Of a stretch of 9,052 nucleotides of DNA, positions 5,404-9,052 are shown one piece after another. The stretch lies in contig SLHB01000521.1 in assembly GCA_007136375.1 (NCBI GenBank), forward strand, positions 1 through 9,052, in the 5' to 3' direction. Position 1 is the first letter of the stretch. Each line of letters begins with the position of its first letter. Both the position numbers and the translations under genes were made by a program. The notes below the pieces were generated by a model. That model saw only the letters and a program-made list of their open reading frames with translations, searched no databases and was not told the DNA's origin. The DNA comes from Candidatus Hydrogenedentota bacterium (GTDB lineage Bacteria > Hydrogenedentota > Hydrogenedentia > Hydrogenedentales > SLHB01).

Positions 5404-8400
5404 ATGTCACCAGCCCGCCGCGCCGTCCCCAGGGGCTTCTCCGGACCCAGGGGCGTCCTATTGCCCGCGATTCTCTTCTGTCTGTTCGCGGCTACGCCGA
5501 ACGGCGCCAGCGCCATTCCCTTCGAAACGGACGCCAGCCTGGTACAAACGATGGCGCCGCCGGAGCGCCCATGGGCCAAACCGCTTGAAGGCGGGACGCT
5601 TCGCGCCGTGGTCATCGCCCCCCGGTACACCCTCCACGACGCGGTCTTCCTCCGGGAGCATCTCGACGTGGACCTCCAGACCGTGGGCCTCTGGAGCCGC
5701 GAGCAACCTGGACCCAGCGCGCCGGCGCCTTGGGCGGATTGGCCGGGATTGCGCGCCGCGGATGTTCTGGAAGGATTCGCCGGCGCCATGAACCGGCGGC
5801 AGGACATCATCATCGCGGGAAACATCGATTGGTCCCGTCAACCCGGCGCGTTGTTGGAAGCCATCGCCGAAAAGGTCGCGGAAGGCGCGGGCCTCCTCCT
5901 CACACACTACGGCGAACCCGACTCGGACGAGGCGCTGGCCCCGCTCTATGATGCGATGGAGGCCGTGGAGACGCCCGGTTTCCTGCTCCGGGGGGCGGGG
6001 GCCTCGGGCACGCCAGAATGGGCTGGCGCCAATGACATGATCCGCGCGGCCACGCTCGGGGAAGGACGGGTGGTGGAGCTGACGTACGCGGGCGGCCCCG
6101 CCGAGCGCCATTTCCTTCTCCCGCCCCTCACGCAGCCTCACGAAGCGGAATGGATGCACGCCGAGACCTACCTGAGTCTCGTCATCCGCGCCGCGTGTTG
6201 GGCGGCGGGATGGGAGCCGCCCATGGAAGTGCTGGAGATCGCCGACGAGGGCCCCGCCGGTCCCGAGGACGAGGAGGCGCCGCCGGACCTGCCCGAACCC
6301 TTCATCCAACGCATGCGGGACGCCGCCGCGGGCCAGCCCTACCGGCCCCACCGCGTCCGCTTCGCCGAGCCCGCGCCGCGGCGCTACGACGTCGCCGTGC
6401 AAATACGCGAGCCCGGCCGGGAACGGCGCCTGGTCTACGCCTATGAAACGCCCCTGCGCGGAGGGGACGAGGATTACACGATATACCTGAACGTGGGCCC
6501 GGGCTCGTACTATGTGGACCTGTTCTTGCTTCGGCGCGGCCGAGTCGCCATGTGGCACACGGAGCCGATGGAAGTGGACGGCTGGCCGGAGTTCGATCAG
6601 CTTACGTTCTCCAAGAACATTCTCATGCCCCACGACAGTCTGGACGTGTCCCTGAACGCGCGGCCGCACTTCCATCAGCCCCGGCCCTTCACGCTGTACA
6701 TCCGCGCCACGGACGCCTGGGACCGCCTGGTGGCCGAGCAGTATCACCCCATTTCCGAAGACGGAGGCGCGGTGCAAACCACGGTGGGCTTCGCGGACCT
6801 AATAAGCCCCCTGGTGAAGGTTCAGGTCTTCCTCGTGGACAGCGTCTCCGAGCCCTTCGGCGTCCATGAGTTGCGCACCGCCGCGTCGGAGCACGTGTAT
6901 CTTCCCGTCCGCCAGCGGGACGATCCCGGCGGATTCCATTTCGGCGCATTCGCCCGGAGCGGCATGGAGTACAACGTCCGGCGCATGCACCAGGCGTTGG
7001 CCGAGCTTGGGGTGGACACGATCCTTACGGAGGCCGGCGCCGGTCCGAGCTTCGCCCTGCGGGAGGCGGGCTTGCGGCAGATCCGCGCCCTGGTCAGCCA
7101 CGCGCCCACGTCTGGAAACCCGTCCAACGGGCGGACGCCCTGCCTGACGGACCCCGCCTTCCGCGCCGCGCAGGACGCCGCGTTGGAACAGTCCGTCCAA
7201 GCGCCCTGGGACGCGGGTCCGCCCCTATACTCCCTGGGGCACGGCAACGCCCTCGCCCATGGAGGCGACGAGGTGTGTCTGGACGACTCCTGCACGAGCG
7301 TCTTTCAGGCTTGGCTTCAAGCCCAGTTCCAGGGTTCGCTGGACGCGCTGAACGCCGCGTGGCACACCGAGTACGCCCACTGGGACCACATTACTCCGGT
7401 CACCCTCGAACAGGCCCGGGAGGCCTGGGCGTACGCGCCGTGGATCGCCTTTCGCCAGTTCATGGACGCCGTGTTCCTCAGCGTACACCAGGACGGCCGC
7501 GACGCGGTCTTGGCGGAGTATCCCCAGAGCCGCGCGGGTTTCACCGCGGCGGACAGCCGGCTGACGTTGGCGGGCTATGATTGGCGCCGGCTCGCCCAGG
7601 AGTTGCCCCTTCTCGGCCTGCCGCCGGATCCCCTCGCCATGGCGAAGATCCGCTCGGCCCGCCATCCATTGGGACACTATGGCGTCATCGCGGGCGTGGA
7701 GCCAAGCTCCTGGGGTCCCGCAACGCCGGCATGGCTCCCGTGGCACGCCGCCGTTCAAGGGACCGCCGGCTTGTGGCTCACTGGCGTGGACGCCAGCCAC
7801 AGCCCTAACCATTTCCCCGTGGCGTTGCGTCCATGCGGCGCGCCCCAGCCCTTTGCCGAGACCATTGCGGCGGAGATGGCCGAACTCAAGAGAGGCGTCG
7901 GCCAGTTGCTGCGGGAGGCGGAACGGGGCCACTCAGGGATCGCCATCTATGATAGCCGCCCCAGCCACTACCTCAATCTCGCGGACCCGGCGTTCGGCGG
8001 CAAGGACACGAACGGGCAAGCGCAACGTAGTTTCCTGCAACTGCTCCTAGACCTGGGCTATCAACCGGAATTCGTGGGCCCGGAGGATCTGCACACGGCG
8101 CGCATGAACGAATATCGCATCCTGATACTGCCCATGACCCGGGCCCTTTCGCCGGACGAGGCCTCGGCTATACGGGCGTATCACGCCAACGGCGGCGCCC
8201 TTATCGCGGACCTTACGCCGGGCCAATTCAACGCTTACGGCGTCCCCCTCGCGAATCTGAGCCTTGCGGGGGTGGACGGGCTCGACGGAAGCCTCGCCGG
8301 GCTCTTCGGCGTGGCGGGAGACGAAGGCCGCGCGCGGCCCGCCGTCGTGGAAAGCGTGGAGGTGCGCTTCGACGACGAAACCCGCTCCGTCCGCGGCCGG

Positions 8401-9052
8401 CTCGCAGACATCCGCGCCGGCGGCGGCCTGGAGAACGTGGACGCGCAACCCAGCGCGGAAACCGGAGCGGCGGGACTCTGGCTGTGGCGCGGCGGCGAGG
8501 ACGAACCCCGCGAGGACGCCGAAGAGGACTCGAACGCGGCCGGAAACGGCGCCGGGCAAACGCTCTTGTTGAACCACGTGATGCCGGTCTACCCCACCCT
8601 CGATTCCGAGACCGGGAACGACGGAAACGACGAGGCCTTGCGCACGCTCATGGACGGCGCGCTGCGGCGCATGGGAGCGCGGCCCATCGTCGAGGACATG
8701 AGCGTGGGATCCCCTAGCCGCCTGGACGGCCAGCGGGCGGGATTCCGGTACGGGCGCGCCGAAATCTTGGCGCTGCTGCGGGATCCTCACCGGGGACCCG
8801 CCTCGCAACGGCCGCGGCTGGACTTGGACACGGGCGGGTACGTCTACGATATGCGGGCGGGCGAACGGGTCCGGCGTCCCGGGTCGATTTCGCCGCGCCT
8901 CGGCCGGGGTGAGGCGGCGTTGTATTCCATACTTCCTTACGAAGTGCGGGAGATCTCGGTTATCGCGCCCGACACCATCAACGCGGGCGAACGCCTGCCG
9001 TTCCAGGTGAACATACGCACGCGGGACGGCCTGCCAGGGCGTCACTTGATCC
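5404..9052 (+). CDS. Secreted GH42-like (beta-galactosidase-type) multidomain protein, partial (runs off right edge)
   Basis: One open frame continues from here to the window end (1,216 residues seen). The signal peptide spans residues 1-37 (basic start, core VLLPAILFCLFAA at 18-30, cut after GASA). An ATG 36 bases upstream at 5368, directly after an in-frame TAG, is an alternative start but would give an unusually long signal; GGAG lies 12 bases before 5404. Residues about 65-275 look like an amidotransferase-type fold (RQDIIIAGNIDW at 132-143, GAGLLLTHYG at 161-170). A beta-rich region fills 320-480. Residues about 515-835 resemble the GH42 barrel, with VFQAWLQAQFQGSLDALNAAW at 633-653 and a nucleophile-like E766 in GVEPSSW. 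Residues 845-975 match the beta-galactosidase trimerisation domain (IAIYDSRPSHY, YRILILPMTRALSPDEASAI, NGGALIADLTPG). An Ig-like domain seems to begin near 1185. The product is probably a periplasmic or extracellular glycoside hydrolase; catalytic competence is doubtful. Confidence 0.85.
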   Translation, partial: MSPARRAVPRGFSGPRGVLLPAILFCLFAATPNGASAIPFETDASLVQTMAPPERPWAKPLEGGTLRAVVIAPRYTLHDAVFLREHLDVDLQTVGLWSREQPGPSAPAPWADWPGLRAADVLEGFAGAMNRRQDIIIAGNIDWSRQPGALLEAIAEKVAEGAGLLLTHYGEPDSDEALAPLYDAMEAVETPGFLLRGAGASGTPEWAGANDMIRAATLGEGRVVELTYAGGPAERHFLLPPLTQPHEAEWMHAETYLSLVIRAACWAAGWEPPMEVLEIADEGPAGPEDEEAPPDLPEPFIQRMRDAAAGQPYRPHRVRFAEPAPRRYDVAVQIREPGRERRLVYAYETPLRGGDEDYTIYLNVGPGSYYVDLFLLRRGRVAMWHTEPMEVDGWPEFDQLTFSKNILMPHDSLDVSLNARPHFHQPRPFTLYIRATDAWDRLVAEQYHPISEDGGAVQTTVGFADLISPLVKVQVFLVDSVSEPFGVHELRTAASEHVYLPVRQRDDPGGFHFGAFARSGMEYNVRRMHQALAELGVDTILTEAGAGPSFALREAGLRQIRALVSHAPTSGNPSNGRTPCLTDPAFRAAQDAALEQSVQAPWDAGPPLYSLGHGNALAHGGDEVCLDDSCTSVFQAWLQAQFQGSLDALNAAWHTEYAHWDHITPVTLEQAREAWAYAPWIAFRQFMDAVFLSVHQDGRDAVLAEYPQSRAGFTAADSRLTLAGYDWRRLAQELPLLGLPPDPLAMAKIRSARHPLGHYGVIAGVEPSSWGPATPAWLPWHAAVQGTAGLWLTGVDASHSPNHFPVALRPCGAPQPFAETIAAEMAELKRGVGQLLREAERGHSGIAIYDSRPSHYLNLADPAFGGKDTNGQAQRSFLQLLLDLGYQPEFVGPEDLHTARMNEYRILILPMTRALSPDEASAIRAYHANGGALIADLTPGQFNAYGVPLANLSLAGVDGLDGSLAGLFGVAGDEGRARPAVVESVEVRFDDETRSVRGRLADIRAGGGLENVDAQPSAETGAAGLWLWRGGEDEPREDAEEDSNAAGNGAGQTLLLNHVMPVYPTLDSETGNDGNDEALRTLMDGALRRMGARPIVEDMSVGSPSRLDGQRAGFRYGRAEILALLRDPHRGPASQRPRLDLDTGGYVYDMRAGERVRRPGSISPRLGRGEAALYSILPYEVREISVIAPDTINAGERLPFQVNIRTRDGLPGRHLI

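Noticed and set aside
5458..6777. A 439-codon open frame on the minus strand
   Set aside because: It lies entirely antisense to the GH42-like gene, whose frame is continuous and shows recognisable domains. The antisense product is His/Arg/Gly-rich with no known motif, as expected from GC-rich codon bias.
8047..9045. A 332-codon open frame on the minus strand
   Set aside because: It is antisense to the trimerisation and C-terminal region of the GH42-like gene, has no recognisable domain and no good ribosome binding site; it is a composition shadow.

Overview
The window is GC-rich, densely coding bacterial DNA holding five protein genes. Two of them run off the window edges. No tRNA, rRNA, CRISPR array, insertion sequence or phage gene was seen. 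The style of the genes (a Tat-tagged Gfo/Idh/MocA oxidoreductase, an exported isochorismatase-like hydrolase, a very large exported GH42-like protein, and a corrinoid-activating RACo-type protein) is typical of environmental Planctomycetota, Hydrogenedentota, Lentisphaerota and similar carbohydrate-degrading lineages. This placement is inference from gene style; there is no marker gene in the window.

Layout from left to right. Positions 1-587, minus strand, hold the first 195 codons of a GH63/MGH1-like glucosidase, which leaves the window on the left. Positions 588-844 are a divergent intergenic region with a strong GH63 ribosome binding site, an imperfect 27-bp palindrome and a perfect TATAAT box facing right. 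Positions 845-2707, plus strand, encode a complete 2Fe-2S ferredoxin/ASKHA ATPase of the RACo family. It converges, with a 36-bp gap, on a minus-strand pair: an exported isochorismatase-like hydrolase (4126-5031) followed by a Tat-exported Gfo/Idh/MocA protein (2744-4081). The pair is separated by 44 bp and probably forms an operon driven by a good sigma-70-like promoter at 5093-5121. Positions 5032-5403 are a non-coding divergent region that also carries a strong stem-loop and an extended -10 element facing right. From 5404 to the right edge runs one uninterrupted frame of more than 1,200 codons: a secreted multidomain GH42/beta-galactosidase-like protein.

Functionally, the two glycoside hydrolase-like proteins and the exported oxidoreductase fit a polysaccharide- or glycoside-degrading, largely extracytoplasmic lifestyle. 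The RACo-type protein instead points to corrinoid-dependent methyl transfer, such as O- or N-demethylation, although no corrinoid protein or methyltransferase lies in the window. I see no clear evidence of a wholly new system. The points most worth a second look are: the apparent loss of the usual general acid in the GH42-like protein, together with its second amidotransferase-like N-terminal domain; the exported isochorismatase-like protein that lacks the usual catalytic lysine and has a cysteine-rich insertion; and the structured intergenic elements.
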